The notes: generated by a model not told the origin, from the letters alone. DNA of 64,000 bases from Methanocaldococcus sp. FS406-22 (GCF_000025525.1 NC_013887.1:258729-322728), one strand, 5' to 3'; positions 26,930 through 35,063 are shown, counted from the first letter of the stretch. Program-made: numbers and translations.

Positions 26930-27568
26930 TCACCAGCAGTGAATTATGATGCAATCTTTGTTTGTTGAATAAATTGGAGGAACTTCATCTTTTGGAAACA
27001 CCTGAATAATAACTTTCTTTCCAGTTTTTTTCATAAATTTTTTTTCTAATCTCCTGATATCCGAACAATCTAATAATATTTCAACATATTTATTGTCAAG
27101 GTGTTTTCCTATTACTTTTATTTTCCCTCTTGATAATTCTATCCTTTCAATGTCCATAACTTCTAATCTATTTTTCATCTCATTTAGTAAATTTTCTTTA
27201 CTTATGATTAACACAGGGTAGTTTTCGATTAACCTAAGATACCTTTTATCATCTTTTTCAATAATTTCAGATACAAATTCTGCAAAGCTATCTTCAAACT
27301 TTAAAAGGGATAAAGCATCTAAAAGCTCAATTATTGGGTTTTCAACATTATTTGAGGAAAAGCATTTTAATAAACCAAGAGTTACTGCAGTTGCTATAAG
27401 TTTAGTTGCTGGTCTCTTTCCCTTTTCCAACATACTGAGATGAGATTGGCTAATACCGCTCTCTTTAGCTAATTTTGATTGTGTGATTTTCAATTTCTCC
27501 CTAAATGCTTGAATATATTGGGGATTTAATAGTATTGCCCTTTCGATGATCTCTAATTTTTTATACAT
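26930..27568 (-). CDS. HTH (Cro/CI-type) regulator heading the eha operon
   Basis: A 212-residue protein with an XRE-type helix-turn-helix at about residues 18-50 ([20 protein letters not shown]) and a C-terminal region of strands that may be a ligand-sensing domain (residues about 120-212, ending near [19 protein letters not shown]). The gene stops 1-4 bp before ehaA on the same strand, so it is probably the first gene of the eha transcript. Autoregulation and control of Eha in response to hydrogen or redox state is a reasonable inference, not shown by the sequence. It has no close bacterial namesake that I recognise. Confidence 0.8.
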   Translation of the reverse strand: MYKKLEIIERAILLNPQYIQAFREKLKITQSKLAKESGISQSHLSMLEKGKRPATKLIATAVTLGLLKCFSSNNVENPIIELLDALSLLKFEDSFAEFVSEIIEKDDKRYLRLIENYPVLIISKENLLNEMKNRLEVMDIERIELSRGKIKVIGKHLDNKYVEILLDCSDIRRLEKKFMKKTGKKVIIQVFPKDEVPPIYSTNKDCIIIHCW

Positions 27569-27703
27569 GTTCTCACGAATGCTTTATGGTGTAGGAAAAT
27601 ATATTCCGCCATTTTTCATAATCAATCATTATATTATCGCCATGGAATAACATTATCCTCTGGGAAATATATAAAAGTTATCTACAAAAAATAAGAAGAA
27701 AAG

Positions 27704-27711
27704 TTTATATA
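27704..27711 (+). promoter_or_regulatory. TATA box of the ZPR1 gene
   Basis: TTTATATA 34 bp upstream of the ZPR1 start. Transcription should begin near 27735, leaving a leader just long enough for GGTGATAAA. Confidence 0.65.
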
Positions 27712-27744
27712 GTATGTTGATTAAAAGTTCCCATAGGTGATAAA

Positions 27745-28341
27745 ATGGAAAGCGTGCAAAGATTGGACTGCCCAGTATGTGGAGGAAAAGGCACTTTTGT
27801 AATAACTTCCCATCAAATAGACATCCCTTACTTTGGCCCTGTATTAGAAACAACGATGATTTGTGAGAAATGCAATTTTAGGAGAAGTGATGTTTTTCCA
27901 TTAGAAGTTAGAGAGCCAAAAAAGTATATATTGAAAATTAAGAGTGAGAGAGATTTAAACAAAAGAGTTGTTAGAAGTTCTTCTGCCTATATTCAAATTC
28001 CAGAACTTGGAGTTGAGATTAAACCTGGTCCATTAGCTGAGGGATTTGTTAGCAACGTTGAAGGAGTTTTAAATAGAGTAGATAACATATTACAAACTTT
28101 AATTAGATGGGCTGAGACAGAGGAACAAAAAAAGAAAGCTGAAGAACTTAGAGAGAGAATAAAGAAATTAAAAGAAGGTAAGGATGAAGCAACCTTAATA
28201 TTAATCGACCCGTTAGGACATAGTGCTATTATTGGAGATGGTGTTGAAGAAGAAACATTAAGTGAGGAAGAAGTTGAAAAATTAAAAGAAGGCATTGTTA
28301 TTGTGGATTTAGATAAAGATAAAGAGAAAGAAAAAGAATAA
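27745..28341 (+). CDS. ZPR1-type zinc-finger protein
   Basis: Archaeal single-unit homologue of eukaryotic ZPR1, which chaperones the folding of translation factor eEF1A. The 198-residue protein has the four-Cys zinc finger (CPVCGGKG at residues 8-15 and CEKCNFRRSDV about 45-55), followed by the ZPR1 beta domain with the diagnostic DLNKRVVRSSSAYIQIPELG. The C-terminal half is a charged Lys/Glu coiled-coil-like region. It corresponds to MJ0530. ATG at 27745 follows GGTGATAAA. In M. jannaschii the next gene is, from memory, the universal stress protein, but here a block of new genes follows. Confidence 0.9.
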   Translation: MESVQRLDCPVCGGKGTFVITSHQIDIPYFGPVLETTMICEKCNFRRSDVFPLEVREPKKYILKIKSERDLNKRVVRSSSAYIQIPELGVEIKPGPLAEGFVSNVEGVLNRVDNILQTLIRWAETEEQKKKAEELRERIKKLKEGKDEATLILIDPLGHSAIIGDGVEEETLSEEEVEKLKEGIVIVDLDKDKEKEKE

Positions 28342-28348
28342 GAAATAG

Positions 28349-28406
28349 TGGCTCAGTTCGGGTAAGTATCATCACAAATCAGCTAACCCTCTTTTCATCA
28401 TTGCCA
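28349..28406 (-). ncRNA. Box C/D guide sRNA
   Basis: On the minus strand the order is: stem TGGC (28403-28406), box C ATGATGA (28395-28401), guide AAAGAGGGTTAG, box D' CTGA (28379-28382), box C' GTGATGA (28369-28375), guide TACTTACCCGAA, box D CTGA (28353-28356), closing GCCA (28349-28352). All boxes are consensus and both guides are 12 nt. By the D+5 rule the predicted methylated bases are the G in TTCGG|GTAAGTA (D guide) and the C in CTAAC|CCTCTTT (D' guide). Targets not assigned. It lies 8 bp downstream of ZPR1, antisense to it. Confidence 0.9.
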
Positions 28407-28535
28407 TTTTATATATTATGCCTTAATTGTTTTATCTTTTTTTATGGTAGTATTTATACTTTAAATAATGTTATTTTTAAATATTTAGATAAACACTTAG
28501 TTATGAATAAATTCTAAAATTTTCATAATTTTTAA

Positions 28536-28585
28536 CACCGAAAAGTAGATATACCAGTAAATGTAATTTTACAAATTGTAAAATT
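28536..28585 (+). promoter_or_regulatory. Promoter and operator-like palindrome of the peptide operon
   Basis: CCGAAAAGTAGATATA (28538-28553) reads as BRE plus TATA box. It is followed by a perfect 21-bp palindrome, AATTTTACAA-A-TTGTAAAATT (28565-28585), which covers the predicted transcription start and ends 5 bp before the first ribosome binding site. This is the expected place for a repressor site; as RNA it could instead form a 7-bp hairpin. Confidence 0.55.
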
Positions 28586-28603
28586 TCTTGGAGGTGAGGC
28601 AAT

Positions 28604-28768
28604 ATGTGCACCCCAATATCAGTAACTGCAATGGGGGCTTTACCAACCCTCAGCATGATGGTCCCATATGTTTTAGGGGCTGTTGCATTAATGTTAGCAG
28701 CAGCATGGAGCTTCGTAAGTGCAAAAGTTGAAAGCATTGCTAAAACTACAGCTACAGTAACTGAATAA
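28604..28768 (+). CDS. Short Cys2 membrane peptide 1 (candidate modified peptide)
   Basis: A 54-residue peptide missing from ordinary length cut-offs. It starts MCTPISVTAMGALPTL, continues into one strongly hydrophobic stretch (residues about 18-40, MMVPYVLGAVALMLAAAW), and ends in a Ser/Thr/Lys tail (AKTTATVTE). The ribosome binding site GGAGGTGA is among the strongest in the window. The N-terminus MC-x-P-[IV]-S-x-T is shared with the next peptide. I recognise no family. Its pairing with a radical SAM gene suggests a precursor that is post-translationally modified, perhaps at Cys2 or the Ser/Thr residues; a small subunit of a membrane complex is the alternative. Confidence 0.75.
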   Translation: MCTPISVTAMGALPTLSMMVPYVLGAVALMLAAAWSFVSAKVESIAKTTATVTE

Positions 28769-28824
28769 ATTTAATTTCCCTCTGTTCTTTAAAGTTCTTA
28801 TGACCTTTTTAGGAGGTGAGAACT

Positions 28825-28977
28825 ATGTGTGCTCCAGTATCTGCAACTACAAGTGTTGGGGCATCATTAATATCCCAGGCATTAATGATTGGAGAAGTTA
28901 TAGGATTTGCAGGAATTATTGGAGTTTTACTCTTTGTCTTTAAAGATACAATTAATGCAGTAATAAGCAGGTCATAA
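28825..28977 (+). CDS. Short Cys2 membrane peptide 2 (candidate modified peptide)
   Basis: A 50-residue peptide, MCAPVSATTSVGASLISQ at the start, with a hydrophobic helix at about residues 19-39 rich in Gly (IGEVIGFAGIIGVLLFVF), then KDTINAVISRS. It shares the MC-x-P-[IV]-S-x-T motif with peptide 1 but otherwise differs, as in two-component peptide systems. It is 56 bp downstream of peptide 1 and has AGGAGGTGAG before its ATG. A T-rich run follows at 29003-29022 before the radical SAM gene, so the peptides may be made in excess over the enzymes. Function unknown. Confidence 0.75.
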   Translation: MCAPVSATTSVGASLISQALMIGEVIGFAGIIGVLLFVFKDTINAVISRS

Positions 28978-29043
28978 TATAAAAACCTTAGGTTACTTCT
29001 CTTATATTTTTTTATAATTTTTACAATGTTAAGGGGAATAACC

Positions 29044-29889
29044 ATGCTGTCTATATTATCTTCAATGATAAAACCTAAAATTCTGCAGGTAGAAACAACT
29101 AACGATTGTAATAGTAATTGTAAGATATGTATGAGGAGATTTTGGAAAAGAGGCGTAGGTTATATGAGCTATGACGACTTTACCAAATTGCCAATTCAAG
29201 AATTTGATGAAGTTGCCTTACATGGATGGGGGGAGTGTTTTTTACATCCTGATTTGTTTAAAATGGTCAAATATGTCAAACAACACAATGTCAAAGCAAG
29301 TTTATGTACAAATGGGAAATTATTAGGAGAGAGGTTGGAAGAAGTATTGAGTAGTGGATTGGATGAGATAGCATTTGGGATATACACTCTAGATGGAAAA
29401 GATGACATTATAAACAACATACAAGCGTTGATTGAAGAGAGAAATAACCGGAATATTAATTTGGCAATATTTTTTGATATAACCGTATTCAAAGAAAATT
29501 TAAATGAAATAAAAGATATTGTAGAAAAAGCTATTGAACTAGGTGTTGATGGTGTTGTCTTCCACAGACTATTTGACATATACAACGTTGATGAAGGAGT
29601 CAAATACGATTTGACTCCTAAAGAAGAAAAAGAGTTTTTTAGCTTAATAAAAAATAAATATTCTAAGCAAATTCCTTTGTATTTCCCTCTAAAACATACA
29701 ACACCTTGTAGGGTTTTGTTAAAATGTATGTTTGTAAGATATGATGGATTACAGTCTCCATGTGTATATCTAAGTGATGATGTGCTTGGAGATGCAAGAA
29801 ATGCATCATACAAAGAAATGCTAAAAAGGCATATATATTTTATAAAAGGGGTGAAAAAAAATGCCATCTGCAGAAAATGTATATGGTAA
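29044..29889 (+). CDS. Radical SAM enzyme with SPASM-like C-terminus, peptide-locus maturase candidate
   Basis: A 281-residue radical SAM protein. The [4Fe-4S]-SAM motif is canonical (TTNDCNSNCKICMRRFW, CxxxCxxC, about residues 16-32), and GWGECFLHPD follows as the GGEP-like SAM-binding segment. The C-terminal 80 residues carry a SPASM/twitch-like Cys set: TPCRVLLKC, then DGLQSPCVYL and the terminal ICRKCIW. Such domains are typical of enzymes that modify ribosomal peptides, or of AdoMet maturases. ATG at 29044, behind AAGGGGAAT, is preferred to 29026. The end overlaps the next gene by 29 bp. Substrate inferred, not shown: the two Cys2 peptides just upstream. Confidence 0.8.
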   Translation: MLSILSSMIKPKILQVETTNDCNSNCKICMRRFWKRGVGYMSYDDFTKLPIQEFDEVALHGWGECFLHPDLFKMVKYVKQHNVKASLCTNGKLLGERLEEVLSSGLDEIAFGIYTLDGKDDIINNIQALIEERNNRNINLAIFFDITVFKENLNEIKDIVEKAIELGVDGVVFHRLFDIYNVDEGVKYDLTPKEEKEFFSLIKNKYSKQIPLYFPLKHTTPCRVLLKCMFVRYDGLQSPCVYLSDDVLGDARNASYKEMLKRHIYFIKGVKKNAICRKCIW

Positions 29890-30451
29890 GTTATACAATG
29901 ACCTAACAAAATTTGCAATAGTTTATTTTTTAGCTTTAATAGGCTACTTTAGTAGTTTATTCTCAGTCGAAAGTTTATGGTATAATTTATTTCACATAAG
30001 AGCTCCTTTCTTAGGTATGGTTTTGTTTGGAGGATTTTATTATATCATTTGGATAGTAATCGCAAAAGAGGTATGTGGGAAGTATTATGGTGTCATGGTT
30101 GCTACACTAATAGCATGTTTTGCTTTACTGGCAAGTCCATGGTTTGGAGTATCAAATCCACCATGGTTTGGAGTAGTAGGGTTAATATCATTTATCATAA
30201 TGGGGTATTTAACGGAAAGATTTAATGGGGCAGTAGGTCTACCAGCGGCAGTAATAATAAACTGGACAGTATTTTGGGCTTTTAATCCAGATGTATTTGC
30301 TGCAAGATATAGCATTTCTGCGTTAGTTATTACATTTATTTTATCAATAATCTCTGGATTTATAGGGGACTATATTGGAAAATATCTTGGAAAAGTTTTA
30401 AAAAACTATATTAACTTTAAAAACATCCCTTCATCTAATTTAGACCAATAA
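29861..30451 (+). CDS. Six-helix membrane protein of the peptide locus
   Basis: A 196-residue membrane protein with about six helices (residues 17-35, 48-66, 73-90, 97-115, 125-143, 150-170) and a basic tail. The short loop between helices and lack of a P-loop recall S-components of ECF transporters, but I see no decisive motif. It begins inside the end of the radical SAM gene, with GGGGTGA before the ATG, so the two are translationally coupled. It may export, anchor or receive the peptides; this is inference from the gene order. It also could be a subunit of a membrane complex formed with them. Confidence 0.7.
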   Translation: MPSAENVYGKLYNDLTKFAIVYFLALIGYFSSLFSVESLWYNLFHIRAPFLGMVLFGGFYYIIWIVIAKEVCGKYYGVMVATLIACFALLASPWFGVSNPPWFGVVGLISFIIMGYLTERFNGAVGLPAAVIINWTVFWAFNPDVFAARYSISALVITFILSIISGFIGDYIGKYLGKVLKNYINFKNIPSSNLDQ

Positions 30452-30463
30452 TTGGGTGATAAA

Positions 30464-31924
30464 ATGAATAAAACAACTAAGATAATACTAGGTATATTAT
30501 GTATAATAGGTGCTGTAGGGTTAGTAGTGTATGGTTACCAAACATACAAGGCAGAATATTTAGCAGCAAAATATACTAATGAAGGAATTCCAATATTGAG
30601 AGAAGCAATAGCTGATGGAAATATGTCTGCTTACAAATTGGCAGATCATTATTTCGACTTGGCTATAAAAGCAGATCCTTACTACCCATGGGCATGGTAT
30701 AACAAAGCAAATGTTTATGCGAATACAGACCACTTTTATCATTATGACAAATATCCAAATGAAACTTATATTCAAGCGGGATTAGCAGACGAACAAAAAA
30801 ACTATGATATGGCGATGAAATGCGTCCATAGATTTATGGAACTAGATCCAAAAGATGCACCATTAGGCTATCAATTAATAGGAGCTGCAAACTACCTCTA
30901 CTATGATACTTATAATGATAAAGTAAAGTATGTTTTACCTCCAGATTTTGAGGCATTAAAAGGAATTGATGAGATATATAAAGTTTCTGGAAAAGGAGGA
31001 ACTGCATCATTATTAGCAAACATTGCTAGAACATACTTATCAATGGGAGAATTTAACGACTCCTATAAATATTATGTATACTCACAAATTACAGACCCTA
31101 AAGAAAATCCAATGGCAAAGTATGCAATTCCTGAAGGTCCAGCATTTGAGCACTTAGTATGGTCAGCGATAATTCTTGCAGAGTTGCACGATCCAAAAGT
31201 TAATTATGCATTAGCAAACAAATACTGCCACATGTTCGTTGATAATTACGGACCTAAATTAGGGTGGACTATGGATTTAGGTTACATGCCTACAGCAGTT
31301 TCAGCATATCAATTAGGAAAATATGATGAAGTTCTAAAATGTTGTAATTTAATCATAAATAAATACTCAAATCCAAAATCAGATGACTTAGATGATTACT
31401 CACCATACTACGGAGAGGCTAACAGATACATTGCAATGGTTGATATGAAAAAAGGAGATTTAGAAGATGCTATAAAACACTTAAAAGAAAATATTAGATT
31501 TTCTTCAATGATGGTTCCTCCTGCCGATGACTATCCAGCTGACATTCCAGTAGGGTATTATGAACGAGGATTAGCATACTACTTCCTAGGCAAATACACT
31601 GGAAACAAATCATACTACGAACTGGCTTTAAAAGACTTTAAATATTTAGTAGATAATCCAAATGTTTCAAATAGAAGTATAGCTCACGAAAACTATTATT
31701 TCCTTGGAACAGTTATGACTGGCTGCACATATGCTAAATTAGGAGATTATAACAATGCTCAAAAATACCTAAAAATGGCATTAGATGAACTATCTACAAA
31801 TGAACAACTAATAGGATACAACAAATACTTTAGAAAAGATACTGAAATGTTATACAATGAAATGAAAAACAAAGATTTCAAAGGAATAGATGCATTCCCA
31901 TGGCTGTGGGAAATTGAACACTAA
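30464..31924 (+). CDS. Membrane-anchored TPR-repeat protein of the peptide locus
   Basis: A 486-residue protein with one N-terminal membrane helix (residues 5-25, TTKIILGILCIIGAVGLVVY) and a long body of tetratricopeptide-like repeats. Clear TPR pairs include HYFDLAIKADPYYPWAWYNKANVY, the YKYYVYSQ block, the LGKYDEVLKCCNLIIN block and the LGDYNNAQKYLKMALDEL block. The body probably lies outside the membrane, since several N-x-S/T sequons occur. TPR domains hold partners together, so it could scaffold the peptides and membrane protein. The ATG at 30464 follows GGGTGATAAA. A T-rich terminator-like stretch follows. Confidence 0.75.
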   Translation: MNKTTKIILGILCIIGAVGLVVYGYQTYKAEYLAAKYTNEGIPILREAIADGNMSAYKLADHYFDLAIKADPYYPWAWYNKANVYANTDHFYHYDKYPNETYIQAGLADEQKNYDMAMKCVHRFMELDPKDAPLGYQLIGAANYLYYDTYNDKVKYVLPPDFEALKGIDEIYKVSGKGGTASLLANIARTYLSMGEFNDSYKYYVYSQITDPKENPMAKYAIPEGPAFEHLVWSAIILAELHDPKVNYALANKYCHMFVDNYGPKLGWTMDLGYMPTAVSAYQLGKYDEVLKCCNLIINKYSNPKSDDLDDYSPYYGEANRYIAMVDMKKGDLEDAIKHLKENIRFSSMMVPPADDYPADIPVGYYERGLAYYFLGKYTGNKSYYELALKDFKYLVDNPNVSNRSIAHENYYFLGTVMTGCTYAKLGDYNNAQKYLKMALDELSTNEQLIGYNKYFRKDTEMLYNEMKNKDFKGIDAFPWLWEIEH

Positions 31925-31927
31925 AAA

Positions 31928-31957
31928 AATTTTATTTTTATTTTATTATTTTTTATT
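31928..31957 (+). terminator. T-rich terminator of the peptide locus
   Basis: Four T-runs in 30 bases (TTTTATTTTTATTTTATTA and TTTTTT), immediately after the TPR gene stop codon. Archaeal RNA polymerase stops at such runs. This supports one transcript from 28.6 to 31.9 kb. Confidence 0.55.
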
Positions 31958-32037
31958 CTCTAGTCGTAGTTTTTATCTGCACATAGAAACGATTATTTTG
32001 TAGATAGTGCTTTTTATTTTAACATACAAATATGAAA

Positions 32038-32112
32038 TTTATATAAATGGGAGATTTTAACACTTCTAAAATCTCTTGTGGCTGCGATACCTTAGAATAG
32101 TTACATAACTAT
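32038..32112 (+). promoter_or_regulatory. TATA box with two inverted repeats upstream of the FmdE-like gene
   Basis: TTTATATAAA (32038-32047) is followed by GAGATTTTA ... TAAAATCTC (32051-32075, 9-bp perfect arms) over the expected start site, then ATAGTTA-CA-TAACTAT (32097-32112). A second BRE/TATA (CGAAAATTATAAAG, 32174-32187) lies closer to the gene. The rest of this 300-bp gap shows nothing further. It may be a regulated promoter or encode a small RNA. Confidence 0.45.
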
Positions 32113-32227
32113 ACTAAAATAAAATTATATTAAATCGTAGATATTAATTCATAACGATTCATTAATAATATGACGAAAATTATAAAGAGATTCCTAATTT
32201 TTTGTAATATTGACTGAGGTGAATAAA

Positions 32228-32878
32228 ATGAAAAACTTGGAAAAAAATATTGATAATGAACTGGAAGAGCTCGTAAAATTTCATGGACACCTTTGTTTTG
32301 GGTTAGCCTTGGGATACAGAGTTGGAAAAGTTGTAAGACAGTATTTTAGTCGAGCTGAAGATGAGGAATTGGTAGCTATTGTTGAAAATGATTCATGTAG
32401 TATAGATGCAATACAATATATGTTAGGATGTACATTTGGAAAAGGAAATTTAATATATAAAGATTATGGAAAGCACGTATATATTTTTTATTCAAGAATT
32501 CAGAAAAAAGCTATTAAGATTTCAGTTCAAGGAACTCTACTTGAGTATATTGAAAATATGGTTAATACATTTGAGGAATATAAAGAAAAGCTAAAAAAAG
32601 AAAATGACGAGAATGAAACCATAAAAGAAAAACTGAAGGACTTTGCAAAAAAATTGAACAACCAGATAATTGAGAAAGTATTAACATCTTCTGATGATGA
32701 ATTATTTAACATAAGTTGGATTGATATTAAACCTCCAAAAAGAGCTAAGATTTATCGTTTAGTAAAATGTGAAGTGTGTGGAGAATATTTTATAGAAACA
32801 AAAGGAAGATTAATAAACAAAAAAATTGTATGCAAAGAATGCTTTGAAAAATTACTAAATCAAGAGGATGAAGATTAA
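32228..32878 (+). CDS. FmdE-like protein with C-terminal zinc ribbon
   Basis: A 216-residue FmdE-family protein. The family core HGHLCFGLALGYRVGKVV near residue 20 and DSCSIDAIQYMLGCTFGKGN near residue 55 carry the conserved His and Cys ligands, and a four-Cys zinc ribbon (CEVCGEYF ... CKECF) ends the protein. FmdE is named for its place in the molybdenum formylmethanofuran dehydrogenase operon; a role in metal or sulfur handling is suggested, but its reaction is not established. The middle is a long charged coiled-coil-like segment. The ATG at 32228 follows GAGGTGAATAAA. In M. jannaschii I do not recall it at this place. Confidence 0.8.
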   Translation: MKNLEKNIDNELEELVKFHGHLCFGLALGYRVGKVVRQYFSRAEDEELVAIVENDSCSIDAIQYMLGCTFGKGNLIYKDYGKHVYIFYSRIQKKAIKISVQGTLLEYIENMVNTFEEYKEKLKKENDENETIKEKLKDFAKKLNNQIIEKVLTSSDDELFNISWIDIKPPKRAKIYRLVKCEVCGEYFIETKGRLINKKIVCKECFEKLLNQEDED

Positions 32879-33103
32879 AATTACCCAATACGCATATATA
32901 AAAGGAGAATTGTTAGCAAAACTTTATGGGTTAATCTAAGAATTTATATGAATTTATATAAAAATACTAATATTTGGAAATCACTAAATCTTGCAAATTA
33001 AACATAAGGTTAAGTATCCCCTATTTTCCTAAAGGTTTTTATTCTATGATGTGCCAAATATTATTATTAAAAATTTATGAACAAAATTATGTACGGTGAA
33101 AAC

Positions 33104-33547
33104 TTGTACAAAAAAATAGTTATTCCAACTGATGGCTCAGATGTTTCACTTGAAGCTGCAAAGCATGCAGTCAATATAGCTAAGGAGTTTGACGCAGAGG
33201 TTTATGCAATATACGTTGTTGATGTCTCCCCATTTGTTGGTTTACCAGCAGAGGGCACTTGGGAAATGATAAGTGAGCTACTAAAAGAGGAGGGGCATGA
33301 GGCATTAAAAAAGGTTAAAAAATTGGCAGAGGAGTGGGGAGTTAAAATTCACACAGAAATGTTAGAAGGAGTCCCTGCAAAAGAAATTGTTGAATTTGCC
33401 GAAAAGAAAAAGGCAGATTTGATTGTCATGGGAACTACTGGAAAGACAGGATTAGAAAGGATATTATTGGGAAGTGTTGCAGAGAGAGTTATTAAAAATG
33501 CCCACTGTCCAGTTTTGGTAGTTAAGAAGCCAAAGAAAGAAGAATAA
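33104..33547 (+). CDS. Universal stress protein (UspA family)
   Basis: A small nucleotide-binding protein of the UspA family, corresponding to MJ0531, whose crystal-structure relative MJ0577 binds ATP. The strand-helix start IVIPTDGSDVSLEAAKHAV and the ATP-binding loop GTTGKTGLERILLGSVAERV are intact. I take the TTG at 33104, 4 nt behind GGTGA, as the start (LYKKIVIPTD..., 147 residues); ATG codons at 33077 and 33089 are in frame but have no site. It is a single-gene unit. Role in stress or metabolism unknown. Confidence 0.85.
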   Translation: MYKKIVIPTDGSDVSLEAAKHAVNIAKEFDAEVYAIYVVDVSPFVGLPAEGTWEMISELLKEEGHEALKKVKKLAEEWGVKIHTEMLEGVPAKEIVEFAEKKKADLIVMGTTGKTGLERILLGSVAERVIKNAHCPVLVVKKPKKEE

Positions 33548-33548
33548 A

Positions 33549-34724
33549 TTACAATAAATCCTTAAAGTATTTTAAAAGTGATGGTTTTTTAGTGATTATT
33601 CTTTTAACAAATTTTTTCAAATCAATACCATCTAAACTCTCTCCTAAAGCTTCTGCTAAAGCATCTAACTCATCATCACTCATCTTCTCTAAAATTTTTC
33701 TATATTTTAGATGATTCATTAAATATTCATAATGCTTCTCTTTCCATCTTCTTTCATATTCTTTTAGGGTTTCTTCACTCCAATCATTTAATTTTATAGC
33801 TTTACTTGCTACTTCTCCAGCTATTAATCCACAATCCATAGCTAAATAAATTCCTCCACCAGTTAATGGGCTTATCTGACCAGCAGCATCTCCAACAACT
33901 AAAACTCCATCAGTATAGGTTTTTTCTATAGGTCCAGAAACAGGAGCCCCTCCAACTTTAAATTCTATTGGTGTTGCATCCTTTAACCTATCTTTAGCTA
34001 AGCCATTTTCTATAAATTCCTCCAAGTAATCAATTGCCTTCTTTTTCTTGTCTCTAACTCCTAAACCTACATTTGCTGTCTCTCCTTTAGGGAATATCCA
34101 AACATAACCACCTGGAGCTACTTCATTACCAAAATAGAATTCCATCATATTTTTATCCAACAATTCAACATTTGTCATTTCATATTCTGCACAGGAACAA
34201 ATCTCTAATGGTTTTTTCTTTGCCTTTAAACCAGCATATTCAGCTATGTTGCTCTCAACACCATCAGCAGCTATAACAACCTTAGTCTTTATAACATATT
34301 CTTCTCCCAAAAATTCAACTATAACATTCCAATAATCTCCATCCCTCTCTAAACCAATAGCTGTTGTTTTCACTGCTACTTTAGCTCCTGCTTTAGCTGC
34401 TCTGATAGCCAAATACTTGTCAAAAATTTTTCTCTCAACTATATATCCTTGAGCTTTATCTTGAGTTACTGTAACTTTTTTTCCAGATGGGGAGAAGAGA
34501 ATTCCCCCCTTAATAATGTTTCTAACAAACTCTGGTTTAGGTTTTATTCCAAATTCCTCTATTGAAGGAATTGCCTCAGCACACCTAACTGGCTCCCCAA
34601 TCTCTTGAGATTTTTCAATCAACAGTGTTTTAGTCCCATTTTTTGCTGATGCATAACTTGCCATACTTCCTCCAGGACCTGCTCCTACAACAACAACATC
34701 ATATATATCATTTAACTCTCTCAT
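33549..34724 (-). CDS. Geranylgeranyl reductase family flavoprotein
   Basis: FAD-dependent reductase that saturates geranylgeranyl chains of archaeal ether lipids, or a relative. The 391-residue protein starts with the dinucleotide fold [19 protein letters not shown], carries the family's PxxCA-type loop ([10 protein letters not shown]), and has the FAD motif [20 protein letters not shown] near residue 270. It corresponds to MJ0532. The start ATG at 34724 lies behind GAGGGGGA and overlaps the stop of the small ferredoxin gene, its probable electron donor. The prenyltransferase at 9.3 kb makes the lipid it would act on. Confidence 0.85.
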   Translation of the reverse strand: MRELNDIYDVVVVGAGPGGSMASYASAKNGTKTLLIEKSQEIGEPVRCAEAIPSIEEFGIKPKPEFVRNIIKGGILFSPSGKKVTVTQDKAQGYIVERKIFDKYLAIRAAKAGAKVAVKTTAIGLERDGDYWNVIVEFLGEEYVIKTKVVIAADGVESNIAEYAGLKAKKKPLEICSCAEYEMTNVELLDKNMMEFYFGNEVAPGGYVWIFPKGETANVGLGVRDKKKKAIDYLEEFIENGLAKDRLKDATPIEFKVGGAPVSGPIEKTYTDGVLVVGDAAGQISPLTGGGIYLAMDCGLIAGEVASKAIKLNDWSEETLKEYERRWKEKHYEYLMNHLKYRKILEKMSDDELDALAEALGESLDGIDLKKFVKRIITKKPSLLKYFKDLL

Positions 34725-34894
34725 CATTCCCCCTCTAATGCATTTAATGGACATACTATTGTACATAATTTGCAGTTACTGCATTTTTCTTCATCAATAA
34801 CTATAATATGTTCTATCAAATTGATAGCCAGTTTTTCACAAACTCCAACGCACGCTCCACAATAACCACATTTTTTGTAGTTTATTTTTACCAT
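34724..34894 (-). CDS. Small 2[4Fe-4S] ferredoxin
   Basis: A 56-residue ferredoxin with two clusters: [11 protein letters not shown] at residues about 8-18 and [12 protein letters not shown] near 38-49. Translation most likely starts at the ATG at 34894, behind GGGGGAAATT. The stop overlaps the start of the geranylgeranyl reductase gene (TGATG), so the two are coupled and this ferredoxin is the likely electron donor for lipid saturation. It corresponds to MJ0533. Confidence 0.88.
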   Translation of the reverse strand: MVKINYKKCGYCGACVGVCEKLAINLIEHIIVIDEEKCSNCKLCTIVCPLNALEGE

Positions 34895-35063
34895 AATTTC
34901 CCCCAATCTATGTTGTTAATCAAACTAAAACATTATTGGTCGCTTGTTGAGTGACTAAAGAGTAACTATTGGTATTTATTATATATTACTTATGCCAAAA
35001 TATATTTAATGTTGCAGTCTTAGAGTTTTAAGTTCTATAATTAATATTTTTTTGGTGGAGTGC

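Noticed and set aside
29196-29918. 240-residue minus-strand frame opposite the radical SAM gene
   Set aside because: Antisense shadow: the plus strand has clear radical SAM motifs and a good start; the shadow is Ser/Phe-rich with no family likeness.
32038-32200. Riboswitch upstream of the FmdE-like gene
   Set aside because: Only simple inverted repeats are visible; no known riboswitch core could be recognised and a second promoter lies in between.
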